Positions 53,006 to 62,933 of a stretch of DNA of 64,000 bases are shown here, in pieces (the first letter of the stretch is position 1; each line of letters begins with the position of its first letter). Source of the DNA: SIG455 sp045646385 (GTDB lineage Bacteria > Bacillota > Clostridia > UMGS1810); assembly GCA_045646385.1 (NCBI GenBank), contig JAZRKQ010000002.1, forward strand, positions 119,941 to 183,940, read 5' to 3'. Position numbers and translations under genes: made by a program. The notes beneath the pieces were generated by a model. That model was not told where the DNA came from. It did not search any database and saw nothing but the letters and a program-made list of their open reading frames with translations.

Positions 53006-53320
53006 TTATTGAATGGTAGGCGCAGGATTAGTTTGCGCTGCAGCAGCGGCAGCCTCTTTTTCTGCAATTTCACGTTGAATGTTTTGTATCTGCATTTCAA
53101 GAGACGAAATGCGTTCCTCTTTAGCGGCAAGTTGAGCGTTAAGGTCTGCAATTTCTGATTTTAACGCCTCTATCTCCTGAGCGTCTGTCTGTGTGCTGGC
53201 AACAAGTTTGAAACTTATAAAAAACGACAACGCAAACACAAGCACATAAGCAAAGATATACATCCACACCTTGCCCGCTCTTTTTTTTCTGCCGGTTCTG
53301 GAATTAATATAATAATCCAT
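53006..53320 (-). CDS. Small membrane-anchored coiled-coil protein
   Basis: 104 residues: a basic N-terminus (INSRTGRKKRAGK), one transmembrane helix at about 19-41 (MYIFAYVLVFALSFFISFKLV), and a coiled coil at about 46-92 (IEALKSEIADLNAQLAAKEE, ISSLEMQIQNIQREIAEKEA). It ends in an Ala-rich tail. The shape (short cytoplasmic end, helix, extracellular coiled coil) resembles FtsL/FtsB-like or LapA-like small proteins, but no specific match is claimed. It starts four bases after the addA stop. Confidence 0.75.
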   Translation of the reverse strand: MDYYINSRTGRKKRAGKVWMYIFAYVLVFALSFFISFKLVASTQTDAQEIEALKSEIADLNAQLAAKEERISSLEMQIQNIQREIAEKEAAAAAAQTNPAPTIQ

Positions 53321-53324
53321 CGTG

Positions 53325-56300
53325 TCACCTCATTTCAATTGCCTCGCCGGTATCAAACAGATAAATATATTTTTTATGAACTCTGCGGCCCGTTAAGATT
53401 TCAAGCGCTTTTTCATAATAATATATCTGCAGTTCATATCTTTTAACAATCTGCTGCCTGAATTCTTCGGCAGAGGCACCTTTTCGCCTGTCTGTTTTAT
53501 AATCTACAAGTATTACATTTCCGTTTTCGTCAGTAAAGTATGCGTCTATCATACCCTGAACAACTATTTTCTCCGAAGTACCGGCATCCGCAAAAATTTC
53601 GTCTGCCTCGACAAGTATTTCAAACGGAACTTCTCTAAAGACATTTTTAGATTTTATCATAGCAACGCCTACATCGCTTGAGAAAAATTCTGCTATACCG
53701 TCTGCATCTATACTTGCGGCTTCGTCCTCAGTAATAAGTCCGTTTTCTACAAAACCTTGTATCTCTTCTTTTATTGTATCTCTATTTATTCCATCTGTCA
53801 ATTCAATTTTTTCCATACACAGGTGCATAAGCGTGCCGATTGCCGCTGCGCCTACAGAAGACGTATCTTTTGCAAATGACGGCTTTTTAAGTTCAGGCAT
53901 ACGGTACAGTCGGTAAGTGTTTTCATCTGCCAAATCGTGAATACGCTTAATCTCCGTTACCGTAACATTTCTTGGCAACCCAGTCGAAATTGTGTTCGGG
54001 TACTGATAAGTAAGCCTTCGCAAAATTTCATTTTTATACGCAGAATGTTCTTCTTTTTCGACGATCTGTTTATATTCTGTCTTGAGGACTTCATTGCTTT
54101 GAGCAAGTGAATAAACAGGTATAACTTCTGTACGCAAAAATCCTCCGCCCGGAAGTTTTACGCATTTGCTTCCGTCATTGTACGTTGCCTGGCATATCCA
54201 TTTAAGAAATGTTCTGGCAGATGAAACTGTGCGCGAATGAAGTACACCTCCGGCATCTTCACAATCATTTCGGATATCAACAATGAATTTATTATAATAA
54301 TCATTTACCACACCGGTTATAAAAAGTTTTTCACGGGCACGGGTAAGCGCCACATATAAAACTCGCATCTCTTCAGACAGATTTTCTTCCGAAATCTTAT
54401 CTTTTACAGCGTTTTTCACCGCCATTTTATATGAAAAACGTTTTTTCTCATCAACATAGTTTATGCCAAGGCCGAGTTCGTGGTGCATAAGAACTGCACC
54501 CGAAAGACTGCGCATATTAAATTGTTTTCCGCATTGGCTTACAAATACTACGGGAAATTCCAATCCCTTACTCTTATGAAATGTCATTATGCGTACAACA
54601 TCATCATTCTCGCCAATAAGTTTTGCGCCCTTACCATCGCCGCCCGACATACTTATCTCGTCAACATAAGTTGCAAAAGCACAGATATCATTTCCGTTGG
54701 AAGCGGAAAATATACGGGCACAGTTAATAAGCGAGCGTACATTTGCCTTTTTAAAAGACGCGCCTGATAATGTGCCTATAAATTCCATATATCCCGTATC
54801 GGAAAGCAAATACCACAAAAATTCGTCAACCGCCATAATATACGATTTGCGTCGGTAATTTTCTACTTTAGCCAAAAACGCTTTAACTTTAGATGAAAGT
54901 GCATCTGTCCGTACACAATATTTCAAAACTGCTTCATAAAAATATCCCGTTCTGTCGGCAGTGCGTATTTTTAAAAGTTCGTTATCCGTAAAATTATAAA
55001 TGGGACTGCGCATAACAGATACCAGATTGATATCATCAAAAGGATTGCTTATAATCTTTATAAAACTTATAAGTGTTCCTACTTCCTCACAATCGAAATA
55101 TCCTGTTCCGGCATCACAGAATGCACCTATTCCGTATTCTGATAATGCATCAACAAAGTAATCACCGTTACCGCGTACACCGCGCAACAGTATTGCTATA
55201 TCCCTGTATTTTACGGGACGATATTCGTCAAGCAATTTATCATAAACAATATATCCGCTATCCACCAGTTCGTGTATTTTGCGTGCAACAAAAGTTGCCT
55301 CCGCAACGATTAAAGCAGGCTTTTCGGTTTCCTCATCGTCATCTTCTGCCCCGTCTATTATGCACAGGTCAACATAATGCATATCTTCATTTACATCTTC
55401 GTAAGATGCACCGTTATACAGATATTCGTCTTCAGTATAGTCAAGTTCGCCTACTCTTTCACTCATAATATGCGAAAATATAAGGTTTACGCAGTTAAGC
55501 ACCTCGGCGCGGCTCCTAAAGTTTTTGCTAAGCACAATTTTGTTATAATCCCCGCCATCGCCATAGGGAGCATACGTGTCACTTTTATCTTTAAACAGTT
55601 TTGGGTTAGCATTTCTGAAACGGTATATACACTGCTTCATATCACCGACCATAAACATATTAGGGTGACCGTCTGCCTCTCTTGAAACTGCTTTGAAAAG
55701 TGCTTCCTGAACACCGTTGCAATCCTGATACTCGTCTATATAAATTTCTTCAAAACGTTCTTTCTGCATTTTTGCAACTTCTTCGTATTCAGGTGATGTT
55801 AAAAGTTTTAGTGCAAGATGCTCTATATCATTAAAATCAATAATATTTCTTTCCGTTTTATATTGACCATAAACAGACGAGAAATCTTTTACCAATTGAC
55901 ATAGTTTAAGTACACACGGGCGCATATATAAAAGGTCGTCAACAATGTCAGATAAAGGCATATTGATTTTATCCTGAATAATGGCTTTCAAACAATTCCT
56001 TGAGTTTTCGCGCAGGCGCTTTATTTCCTCAAAAACTGTTATGTCCATATTCTTATTAGACCGTATAACAGAAAACTTATAGTCCTTTATATAATTATAT
56101 ACCTTGTCCCAACCGTCATTGCATAATTTTTTAATCGTTTGGGCAAGGTCTGCTTCGTCGCTTATAACATTACGCACTTTTTCATAGGCATTATCTGCGG
56201 GGCATAGCAAAAGTGCACGTTCATAACACTTCTGGGCATATTCTGCATCTTCATAAACGCCTTCCAATATATAAGAAAGTTGTTTTTGGCAATCACCCGA

Positions 56301-56879
56301 ATACACCTTGCAGCAATCGTCCAAAAATCCGTCGGGGTCAGGCGTGCTTTGAGCAAATGTGTATATATCGCCTATTATATCCTCTATGGCATCATCTCTT
56401 TTTTGAGTAAAAGAATTTATTACTCTTAAAAAATCTTCATCTTCCTCGTCATAGTATTTATCAAGTACGTCGCCCATTGCTTTTGCTTTAAGTATAGAAA
56501 GTTGCGTTGTGTCACCAACTTTAAAATTAGGGTCAAGGTTTAAAAGGTGGAAATTGTTTCTTAATATATCAAGGCAAAAACTGTGAATTGTGCAAATTGA
56601 AGCAGTATTAATTAAAAAAAGTTGATTTTTAAGGCGCTTATTTTCGCCCTGTTCAAGTTTTTCCGCTATTTTTGCCGCAACACGCTCTTTTATTTCAGAT
56701 GCGGCGGCTTTTGTAAATGTTACAACAAGGATTTTGTCAATATCCACACCGTCGGGGGCGATAACTCGTTCTATAAGGCGCTCTACCATAACGGCAGTTT
56801 TGCCCGAACCCGCAGCAGCAGTAACCAATATATCAGACACAGGCGCTTCTATAGCCTTTAACTGGTCGTCAGTCCACAT
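53325..56879 (-). CDS. addA: ATP-dependent helicase/nuclease subunit A (AddA)
   Basis: UvrD-type helicase and nuclease subunit of the AddAB recombination enzyme, which resects double-strand breaks. 1184 residues when begun at the ATG at 56879, eight bases after AGGAGG; a GTG at 56888 lies within that site. Walker A is ILVTAAAGSGKTAVMVERL near 17-35; further helicase motifs are YIDEYQDCNGVQE, LSKNFRSRAEVL, MTFHKSKGLEFPVVF and VALTRAREKLFI. The C-terminal RecB-like nuclease has VILVDYKTDRRKG and QIYYYEKAL. Overlaps addB by 11 bases. Confidence 0.96.
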   Translation of the reverse strand: MWTDDQLKAIEAPVSDILVTAAAGSGKTAVMVERLIERVIAPDGVDIDKILVVTFTKAAASEIKERVAAKIAEKLEQGENKRLKNQLFLINTASICTIHSFCLDILRNNFHLLNLDPNFKVGDTTQLSILKAKAMGDVLDKYYDEEDEDFLRVINSFTQKRDDAIEDIIGDIYTFAQSTPDPDGFLDDCCKVYSGDCQKQLSYILEGVYEDAEYAQKCYERALLLCPADNAYEKVRNVISDEADLAQTIKKLCNDGWDKVYNYIKDYKFSVIRSNKNMDITVFEEIKRLRENSRNCLKAIIQDKINMPLSDIVDDLLYMRPCVLKLCQLVKDFSSVYGQYKTERNIIDFNDIEHLALKLLTSPEYEEVAKMQKERFEEIYIDEYQDCNGVQEALFKAVSREADGHPNMFMVGDMKQCIYRFRNANPKLFKDKSDTYAPYGDGGDYNKIVLSKNFRSRAEVLNCVNLIFSHIMSERVGELDYTEDEYLYNGASYEDVNEDMHYVDLCIIDGAEDDDEETEKPALIVAEATFVARKIHELVDSGYIVYDKLLDEYRPVKYRDIAILLRGVRGNGDYFVDALSEYGIGAFCDAGTGYFDCEEVGTLISFIKIISNPFDDINLVSVMRSPIYNFTDNELLKIRTADRTGYFYEAVLKYCVRTDALSSKVKAFLAKVENYRRKSYIMAVDEFLWYLLSDTGYMEFIGTLSGASFKKANVRSLINCARIFSASNGNDICAFATYVDEISMSGGDGKGAKLIGENDDVVRIMTFHKSKGLEFPVVFVSQCGKQFNMRSLSGAVLMHHELGLGINYVDEKKRFSYKMAVKNAVKDKISEENLSEEMRVLYVALTRAREKLFITGVVNDYYNKFIVDIRNDCEDAGGVLHSRTVSSARTFLKWICQATYNDGSKCVKLPGGGFLRTEVIPVYSLAQSNEVLKTEYKQIVEKEEHSAYKNEILRRLTYQYPNTISTGLPRNVTVTEIKRIHDLADENTYRLYRMPELKKPSFAKDTSSVGAAAIGTLMHLCMEKIELTDGINRDTIKEEIQGFVENGLITEDEAASIDADGIAEFFSSDVGVAMIKSKNVFREVPFEILVEADEIFADAGTSEKIVVQGMIDAYFTDENGNVILVDYKTDRRKGASAEEFRQQIVKRYELQIYYYEKALEILTGRRVHKKYIYLFDTGEAIEMR

Positions 56880-59800
56880 ACTGCTCACCTCCTAAAATAT
56901 CCCATACTTTTTCGTCATCAAGTTTATCAAGATGTTCAAAATCGTTTCCTTTTTTGCGTATGTCAAAACGGCAGACAGATTTGTATCCGCAATACTGACA
57001 CGGAGAAAAATTCTGCTTGTTATATGGTTTTATATCAATCTGCCCGTCGCTCATTTCCTTGCATAAATCCGTAATAATACTTCGTAAGTGCTTATCAAGA
57101 GCAACAAAATTTTCATACGTAGCCTTTTTAGACGCTTTTGCAGTATCAGCATCCGAAGCGTCAAGCACATCCTGCTGAGCAAGCATTAACCCTTTCATTT
57201 TAAGTTCGCTTGCTATCTGCGTTTCTGTTTTATATTCCTCATATCTGTTGTCCGCTTTAAAAATAGGGTCGTCTATTTTAAAATAAAGCGCACCGCCGTA
57301 TTTATAACTATCCTTACTTTCAACAAGTGCATTAAGATACACAAAAAGTTGAATATCCAAACCATAAAACACATCGGTAAGATTAAATGTTTTACTGCCC
57401 GTTTTATAGTCAATAACACGTACATAGTCGCCATCTTCGCTATGGTATATATCGCTTCGGTCAATAACACCCGTAACCTTTGCTTTGCGTCCGGAACCCA
57501 AATCAAACTCAATACACCCGATGTCACCCTCGCCAAACTTTATTTCATACCCCAAAGGTTCAAACTTAGAATTTACAATATGCGCGCGTATAAGGCTGAA
57601 GCATTTGAAAATTGCACCGCGCAAACGTTTTATAAGATAAAGTTTGCGGTTTGATATATGTGCACTTATTTCCATAAGTTGCTTTATTAAATCGTCAATG
57701 AACTTATCAATTTTATCATATATATATTCATCGGTTACCGTATCAAAGCCATACCCGTCACTTTGCATATTACGGCAAAGTTTTTCGATTACACCATGAA
57801 CAAACGTGCCTGTGTCCATTGCAGTTATATCAAACGGTGCATTGTCTTTAAGTTTGAGTATATATTCAAGGAAATACGAATACTTGCACGAACGGTATCT
57901 TTGTAGTCTTGATATGGTTGTATAAAACTCGTCTGATACAAATTCACGCATAAGGTCACGATCTATATTGTGTGCAATGTTTGTGTGTGAATAGTACTTT
58001 TCAAGTTTTGTTCCAAAATCGAAGTTACGGCAAAAATAATCATACACGTCAAGCCATACAGGGCTTATATCCTCGCCGTTCTTATATTCTGTTATTTTTT
58101 CCGTCATTTTCTCTAATGTCGGCATTTGTGCAGTAATATAATCCATCTGCCCGAAATCGGTAGTATCCTCTAAAACGTCGCTTTCTATAGTTAAATCGGG
58201 GAAAATGCGTTTAAAATCCGACAGCACAAACGAGGGCCTAAGCGTTTCTGACGAACTGTCTGCTCTGGAAAACATCACAAAAAGCATATCGCTCGGTATA
58301 GTAAAAGCGCTATACATAAAAAACCTTTCAAAAAACGCTCTCGTTTTAGTGTCTGTAGAAAGTTCTATGCCATCGGCGGCAAGGATTGCTTTATCGCTAT
58401 CATTTATAAGTTCACCCGTCACAGCGGTTGCGGGAAATACTCCGTCATTTGCGCCGAGCACAAAAAGAGCCTTTATATCATCAGGTTTACTGCGGGTGAT
58501 ATTACCCACAAAAACATCATCAAGAGATGTAGGGATGAAGCCTATTGAATAGCCCGAAAAAGCAGTCTGCAAAAGTGTGCGGAAGTTTTTAACATTAATC
58601 GTTTTATCTCCCAGAACATCTGTCAAAGCGTCAAGAGCGCCGACGATTATATTCCATATCTTCTCGTATTCCTCGCCATGTAAAACGTCTCTTTCCTGCT
58701 CAAAAGTTTTAAGACGTTCCTCTATATGTCGGATAAGACCTGTACCTACAAGGTATTCAAAAAGGGATTTACACATATCGCATACGCTATGCCTGCCCTT
58801 TATAGACTCGTGAAAATCTGCAAGAGGTTTAATAAAAGTTTCTCTTACATTGCAAAGTTTACATGCTTCTTCGTCCGAAACACCATATTTTTGAATAAGG
58901 TTATTCCATTTTTCATCATTAAGCCATGTACTTTTATGCATATTGGTATTGCGACAATAATTCTCCAAAAGATACACGGCTGTTAAATCCACATCACAAA
59001 ACCCCGACTTCAAAAATGAAAAGACGGTTTCATTACTGTAATCATTTAAATATATATCAACAGCGTTTAAAACAAACGATACTATACCGTGATTCAAAAC
59101 CGGCGATTTTTCGTCTATGAAGTACGAAATTCCGTATTTTTGAAAAACAGGTTTTATAAACTGTGCATACGTGCCTATATCACTGCATATAACGCCTATA
59201 TCTCTGTATCTGTAGCCACTGTCACGGCATAGGCGAAGAATATTACGTGCAACATTTTCAACTTCTTCGTAAGGATTAGCCGCAGAAAATATGCTTATAT
59301 CAAGGCAATCGTCATCATATTTATTCTTTGGATACGGAAAAAGATTCTTTTCAAGAAAAGCAATTGCTTTGCCGTGTTTTTTATTTTCATTAAGCACAAC
59401 GGGAGATAAAAATTCAACATTTGCATCTTTGCACATACGTTGCAGTTTTTTAGCCGTATCTGCAATCGGTGCAAATAAAACATCATCAACACCATCTGTA
59501 CACAATGTTATATACACATCTTTCGCTTTTAAAGCAATCTGTTTTATAATTTCCATTTCCTGAGGAATAAAACTTGTGAACTCGTCAAAAAAGAATACGG
59601 TGTCTTCAATATCCCAATCTTCACATATATGCTTTGCCAAAGCGGAGGCACCATCGTCAGAATCAAAACCTTTTTCTGCAATACGCCGTGTATACTCAGA
59701 ATATATTTTTGAAATATCTTCAAGTTTGAGTTTAAGACGGGCATTATTATTGTTTTCGTTAACGCTATCGAGTTGCAAAGGTGTTACGCAATATTTTTTT

Positions 59801-60168
59801 AATTCTGAGGCAAGATTTAAGCATACGTCAGCAAATCCTGCCGAAGATGCGGCATTTTCAAAATATTTAAGTTCGGTATATGAAATTACATCCGCCATAA
59901 TGATACTCTTTTCCATTGGCGAAAGAACATCATTGATACCTTTATCTTTTTCCATACGGCGAATCATTTTATTAAAGGAGGTTACTTCTGCTGTTTGTGC
60001 ACTTATACTGCCGACAGCAGTTAAAAGTTTATGTTCGGCAATATGAGTATACTGCTCGGGTACAACCAAAACTGACTTTTCATTTTTTGAAAAACGACTG
60101 TATATCTGCTGAGTAATATAGTGCGTTTTGCCGTATCCTGCTCTGCCGTAAACCAAATGCATCGCCAT
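56869..60168 (-). CDS. addB: ATP-dependent helicase/nuclease subunit B (AddB)
   Basis: 1099 residues. The N-terminal Walker A is YGRAGYGKTHYITQQI near 6-22. The middle is a degenerate helicase. The C-terminal nuclease domain has VRVIDYKTGSKTF, and the iron-sulfur cysteines are YRSCKYSYFLEY plus CQYCGYKSVCRFD near the end, the AddB hallmark. First gene of the addB-addA run; transcription begins within the 98-base gap after rpsT, whose terminator lies there. Confidence 0.96.
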   Translation of the reverse strand: MAMHLVYGRAGYGKTHYITQQIYSRFSKNEKSVLVVPEQYTHIAEHKLLTAVGSISAQTAEVTSFNKMIRRMEKDKGINDVLSPMEKSIIMADVISYTELKYFENAASSAGFADVCLNLASELKKYCVTPLQLDSVNENNNNARLKLKLEDISKIYSEYTRRIAEKGFDSDDGASALAKHICEDWDIEDTVFFFDEFTSFIPQEMEIIKQIALKAKDVYITLCTDGVDDVLFAPIADTAKKLQRMCKDANVEFLSPVVLNENKKHGKAIAFLEKNLFPYPKNKYDDDCLDISIFSAANPYEEVENVARNILRLCRDSGYRYRDIGVICSDIGTYAQFIKPVFQKYGISYFIDEKSPVLNHGIVSFVLNAVDIYLNDYSNETVFSFLKSGFCDVDLTAVYLLENYCRNTNMHKSTWLNDEKWNNLIQKYGVSDEEACKLCNVRETFIKPLADFHESIKGRHSVCDMCKSLFEYLVGTGLIRHIEERLKTFEQERDVLHGEEYEKIWNIIVGALDALTDVLGDKTINVKNFRTLLQTAFSGYSIGFIPTSLDDVFVGNITRSKPDDIKALFVLGANDGVFPATAVTGELINDSDKAILAADGIELSTDTKTRAFFERFFMYSAFTIPSDMLFVMFSRADSSSETLRPSFVLSDFKRIFPDLTIESDVLEDTTDFGQMDYITAQMPTLEKMTEKITEYKNGEDISPVWLDVYDYFCRNFDFGTKLEKYYSHTNIAHNIDRDLMREFVSDEFYTTISRLQRYRSCKYSYFLEYILKLKDNAPFDITAMDTGTFVHGVIEKLCRNMQSDGYGFDTVTDEYIYDKIDKFIDDLIKQLMEISAHISNRKLYLIKRLRGAIFKCFSLIRAHIVNSKFEPLGYEIKFGEGDIGCIEFDLGSGRKAKVTGVIDRSDIYHSEDGDYVRVIDYKTGSKTFNLTDVFYGLDIQLFVYLNALVESKDSYKYGGALYFKIDDPIFKADNRYEEYKTETQIASELKMKGLMLAQQDVLDASDADTAKASKKATYENFVALDKHLRSIITDLCKEMSDGQIDIKPYNKQNFSPCQYCGYKSVCRFDIRKKGNDFEHLDKLDDEKVWDILGGEQYVD

Positions 60169-60240
60169 AGCACAACCCCCTTTTTATATTTTCTTATTTA
60201 ATAATATCACATTTTATTTTGAAAGTCCACAAAAAGAAAA

Positions 60241-60260
60241 ACGGTGATTTTCATCACCGT
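60241..60260 (-). terminator. Terminator after rpsT
   Basis: ACGGTGAT / ATCACCGT perfect arms with a 4-base loop, followed on the minus strand by TTTTCTTTTT. Confidence 0.88.
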
Positions 60261-60266
60261 TTTAAA

Positions 60267-60530
60267 TTACGCTATTTTGCTGATTTTAGTAGCAAGCTGA
60301 GATTTTTTTCTTGCAGCAGTATTTTTATGGAAAATACCCTTTGCAACAGCTTTGTCAATCTTCTTATAAACTTCGCTGCAAAGTGCAACAGCGTTTTCTT
60401 TATCACCGTTAGCGATATATTCTTCAAATTTCTTTATGCAAGTTTTTAAGTTGCTTTTAATCATCTGATTTCTGAGAGTTTTAGTTTCGATAACTTTTAC
60501 TCTTTTCTTTGCGGATTTAATATTCGGCAC
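60267..60530 (-). CDS. rpsT: 30S ribosomal protein S20
   Basis: 87 residues, the usual size, when started at the GTG at 60530 (PNIKSAKKRVKVIETKTLRN at the N-terminus, corresponding to the family start ANIKSAKKR). GGAGGTGG lies five bases upstream, and the earlier in-frame ATG is inside that site, so the longer reading is wrong. The rest is basic and helical, ending KNTAARKKSQLATKISKIA. S20 binds 16S rRNA early in assembly. Single gene with its own promoter and terminator. Confidence 0.97.
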   Translation of the reverse strand: MPNIKSAKKRVKVIETKTLRNQMIKSNLKTCIKKFEEYIANGDKENAVALCSEVYKKIDKAVAKGIFHKNTAARKKSQLATKISKIA

Positions 60531-60572
60531 AATTTCCACCTCCATATTCCTTCTAATAATCAACTGCAAACT

Positions 60573-60601
60573 ATTGTAACACAGATTTTTCAAAAAATCA
60601 A
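60573..60601 (-). promoter_or_regulatory. Sigma-A promoter of rpsT
   Basis: TTGATT, 17-base spacer, TACAAT on the minus strand, 42 bases before the GTG start. It overlaps the very 3' end region after rqcH. Confidence 0.75.
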
Positions 60602-60609
60602 TACAATTT

Positions 60610-62379
60610 TTAAATTTTATTATTTTTTTCTAATTTTTCCACTATTTCCTGCTCTGGAGTAACATACATTGTACTATAATCTACATAAATAACCATACCC
60701 GGTTTGGCACCTGACGGTTTTTTTACGTTATAAACCTCCGTATAATCAACAGGCACAGACGCAGACCCTCTGCCGCGACTGTAGTATGCTGCAAGCATAC
60801 CTGCTTCTTCATATGTGCGGTCGGGAACGGTCATAGCGTCATCTGTTTTTACAAGAACGTGCGAACCGTGTATGCCTTTTGTATGAAGCCATATGTCCGT
60901 CGGTCGGGAAAGTTTAAGCGTAACGTAATCGTTCTGCTTATTATTCTTTCCAACGTATATATCGTATCCGTCGCTGCTTACAAAATGCATCGGCGTTGGC
61001 TTTTCCTCTTTTTTGCGCTTTTGAACACCACGCAGACGAACATACCCTTGCTCCGCAAGTTCATCACGAATTTGCTTGATTTCATCTCCCGTCTCCGCTT
61101 TTGATATTGCCTCGGCAACAGATTCCAAATAATCTATCTCTGCAAGGTTAATCTCACGTTGCTTAACAGTTTGTGCATATGCCGTTTTTTCTTTATTATA
61201 ACGGGCATAATAGCGTTGTGCGTTCTGGGCGGCGGTTTGATCTTCTTTTAAAGGGATTGTTATTTTTTCTTCTGCTTCTGCATAGAAATTATCGAGTGTA
61301 ACCTGCTTTGCACCACGCTCTATCATATACAGATTTGCCATTAACAAATCACCATAAATCTTATACTTTTCCCGCTTTTCTGCCTTGGCAATAGTTTCAT
61401 TTTCTATCTGCAGTTTTTTACGGCAACGGTCAAGATTTATGCTGACCACCTTTGTAAGGTCGGCAGACTTCTGCTTTAAACTTGCGGCAGTCGCTTTGCC
61501 TATAAAAAACCTTTCAAGAGTTTCACTCATCGTTTCAAACGAAACGGCTTTTCCCATATTTTCATACTGCGCAATATCTATAGAAGAAAAATCCATAAGG
61601 CTTTTATTCTCCGTATTAACTATGAGTTGCGGAGTAAATTGAGCAGATTTCACTTTATCAAAAACCTCACAGAAAGATGAGGCTATTTTTTCTTTTAACA
61701 AAACATCGTCTTTGGAAACTGTTACCTCAGACAATCCGCCTGCACGGTATACAATCTCCCTTGCAGAAAGCGGACTTATACCCATATATTTACTCACAAT
61801 AGAACGTGCGGTCTCATTATCATCATCTAAACTTTGTAAAACATCTTCGCAAGATGCCGCCAAAGGATTTGATTTACCTTGTGACGGCGGATTTTCGTAC
61901 ATAAGACCGGGGAGAATCTGCCTTACGCTGCTTACCGTTATATCTACGTGATAAATACTGTCTATTATTTTACCGTTTTGGTCAATCAATATTATATTTG
62001 AATGTTTGCCCATAATTTCTGCAATTAAAGTTTTTACAGACAATTCACCGAGCTCGTCACGGCTTTCAATATCTATTTTTATAACACGTTCAAAAGAATG
62101 CTGATATACTTTCAGTATCTTTCCTGCAGAAAGATGCTTTCTTAAAAGCATACAAAACATAGGCGGTGCTGCGGGGTTTTCTGCCTTCGTTTCCGTTATA
62201 TGTACTCTCGGAAATGACGGGTTGGCACACAAAAGCAATTTATAATTTACTCCGTTTGCACGTATGCCTATAATTATTTCGCCGCGTTCCGGCTGATATA
62301 TCTTGTCTACTCTGCCGCCCAAAAGAAGTTCGTTCAATTCAACCGTAAGCGCGCGGACAGTTATGGAATCCATTGCCAT
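60610..62379 (-). CDS. rqcH: NFACT-family ribosome quality control protein RqcH
   Basis: 589 residues, formerly annotated as fibronectin-binding protein FbpA. NFACT-N at about 1-200 (GGRVDKIYQPERGEIIIGIRA, MLLRKHLSAGKILKVYQ), a helical and coiled-coil middle at about 270-440, and the NFACT-R domain near 460-560 with FVSSDGYDIYVGKNNKQNDY and DIWLHTKGIHGSHVLVKT. RqcH binds the 50S subunit with stalled nascent chains and recruits Ala-tRNA to add C-terminal Ala tails. The YlmH-like gene at 13.8 kb encodes a likely pathway partner. Confidence 0.93.
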   Translation of the reverse strand: MAMDSITVRALTVELNELLLGGRVDKIYQPERGEIIIGIRANGVNYKLLLCANPSFPRVHITETKAENPAAPPMFCMLLRKHLSAGKILKVYQHSFERVIKIDIESRDELGELSVKTLIAEIMGKHSNIILIDQNGKIIDSIYHVDITVSSVRQILPGLMYENPPSQGKSNPLAASCEDVLQSLDDDNETARSIVSKYMGISPLSAREIVYRAGGLSEVTVSKDDVLLKEKIASSFCEVFDKVKSAQFTPQLIVNTENKSLMDFSSIDIAQYENMGKAVSFETMSETLERFFIGKATAASLKQKSADLTKVVSINLDRCRKKLQIENETIAKAEKREKYKIYGDLLMANLYMIERGAKQVTLDNFYAEAEEKITIPLKEDQTAAQNAQRYYARYNKEKTAYAQTVKQREINLAEIDYLESVAEAISKAETGDEIKQIRDELAEQGYVRLRGVQKRKKEEKPTPMHFVSSDGYDIYVGKNNKQNDYVTLKLSRPTDIWLHTKGIHGSHVLVKTDDAMTVPDRTYEEAGMLAAYYSRGRGSASVPVDYTEVYNVKKPSGAKPGMVIYVDYSTMYVTPEQEIVEKLEKNNKI

Positions 62380-62394
62380 TTTGTATTCTCCTTA

Positions 62395-62421
62395 AAAAAC
62401 GGACACATAGTGTCCGTTTTT
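62395..62421. terminator. Intrinsic terminator between secreted gene and rqcH
   Basis: AAAAACGGACAC / GTGTCCGTTTTT perfect arms with a 3-base loop. Directly after the 159-residue gene on the minus strand; only about 15 bases remain before rqcH, so rqcH must rely on read-through or an internal promoter. Confidence 0.88.
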
Positions 62422-62433
62422 ATTACTCTACGT

Positions 62434-62913
62434 TTATTTTACAGAATAATTTCCTTTAATCATAAGTATGCAATCAGTATCAGCATAAACACCTCTGCCG
62501 TCGTCAACGGGAACAATCATAAGATGGTTAGACGGAGCCTGAGAGCCGTTTGCAAGGTCATAACCTGCAGTAGTATCAGCCAAGCCGCCCTTTGCAGTTG
62601 CAATAACCTTTGCCGCGCCTGATCGAAGTATTATTTCACAGCCGGCATCACAGATAACCTCTCTGCCGGCAGGAACTTCAACAACAGAAAAAGAATTAGC
62701 ATCTGATGCAACACCTGATGGTGCATCATCAGAAGAATTGCCTGAAATTTTAGAGTCTATATATGCATACATATCAGGAATAACCTTTTCCGTAATATAC
62801 GAAAGTGTTACAACAGGGTCACCCTCTGTTCCGGGTTCTGCAGCAAAAACAGCAAACACCCCTGCAATCACCAAACAAACAGCAAGTATTCCTACAATTT
62901 TTCTTTTGTTCAT
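62434..62913 (-). CDS. Small secreted protein of unknown function
   Basis: 159 residues. Signal peptide or anchor MNKRKIVGILAVCLVIAGVFAVFA, then GDPVVTLSYITEKVIPDMYA (a pattern with a predicted helix), a Ser/Asp-rich linker, and a beta-rich C-terminal half: FSVVEVPAGREVICDAGCEI, ILRSGAAKVIATAKGGLADT and CILMIKGNYSVK. Similar secreted proteins with the DPVVTLSY and EIILRSG motifs occur in other Clostridia as I recall, without known role. It follows mazF by 20 bases, with a strong GAGGAGG site, so it is likely transcribed with mazEF. Confidence 0.78.
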   Translation of the reverse strand: MNKRKIVGILAVCLVIAGVFAVFAAEPGTEGDPVVTLSYITEKVIPDMYAYIDSKISGNSSDDAPSGVASDANSFSVVEVPAGREVICDAGCEIILRSGAAKVIATAKGGLADTTAGYDLANGSQAPSNHLMIVPVDDGRGVYADTDCILMIKGNYSVK

Positions 62914-62933
62914 TATTATGTCCTCCTCTTATG

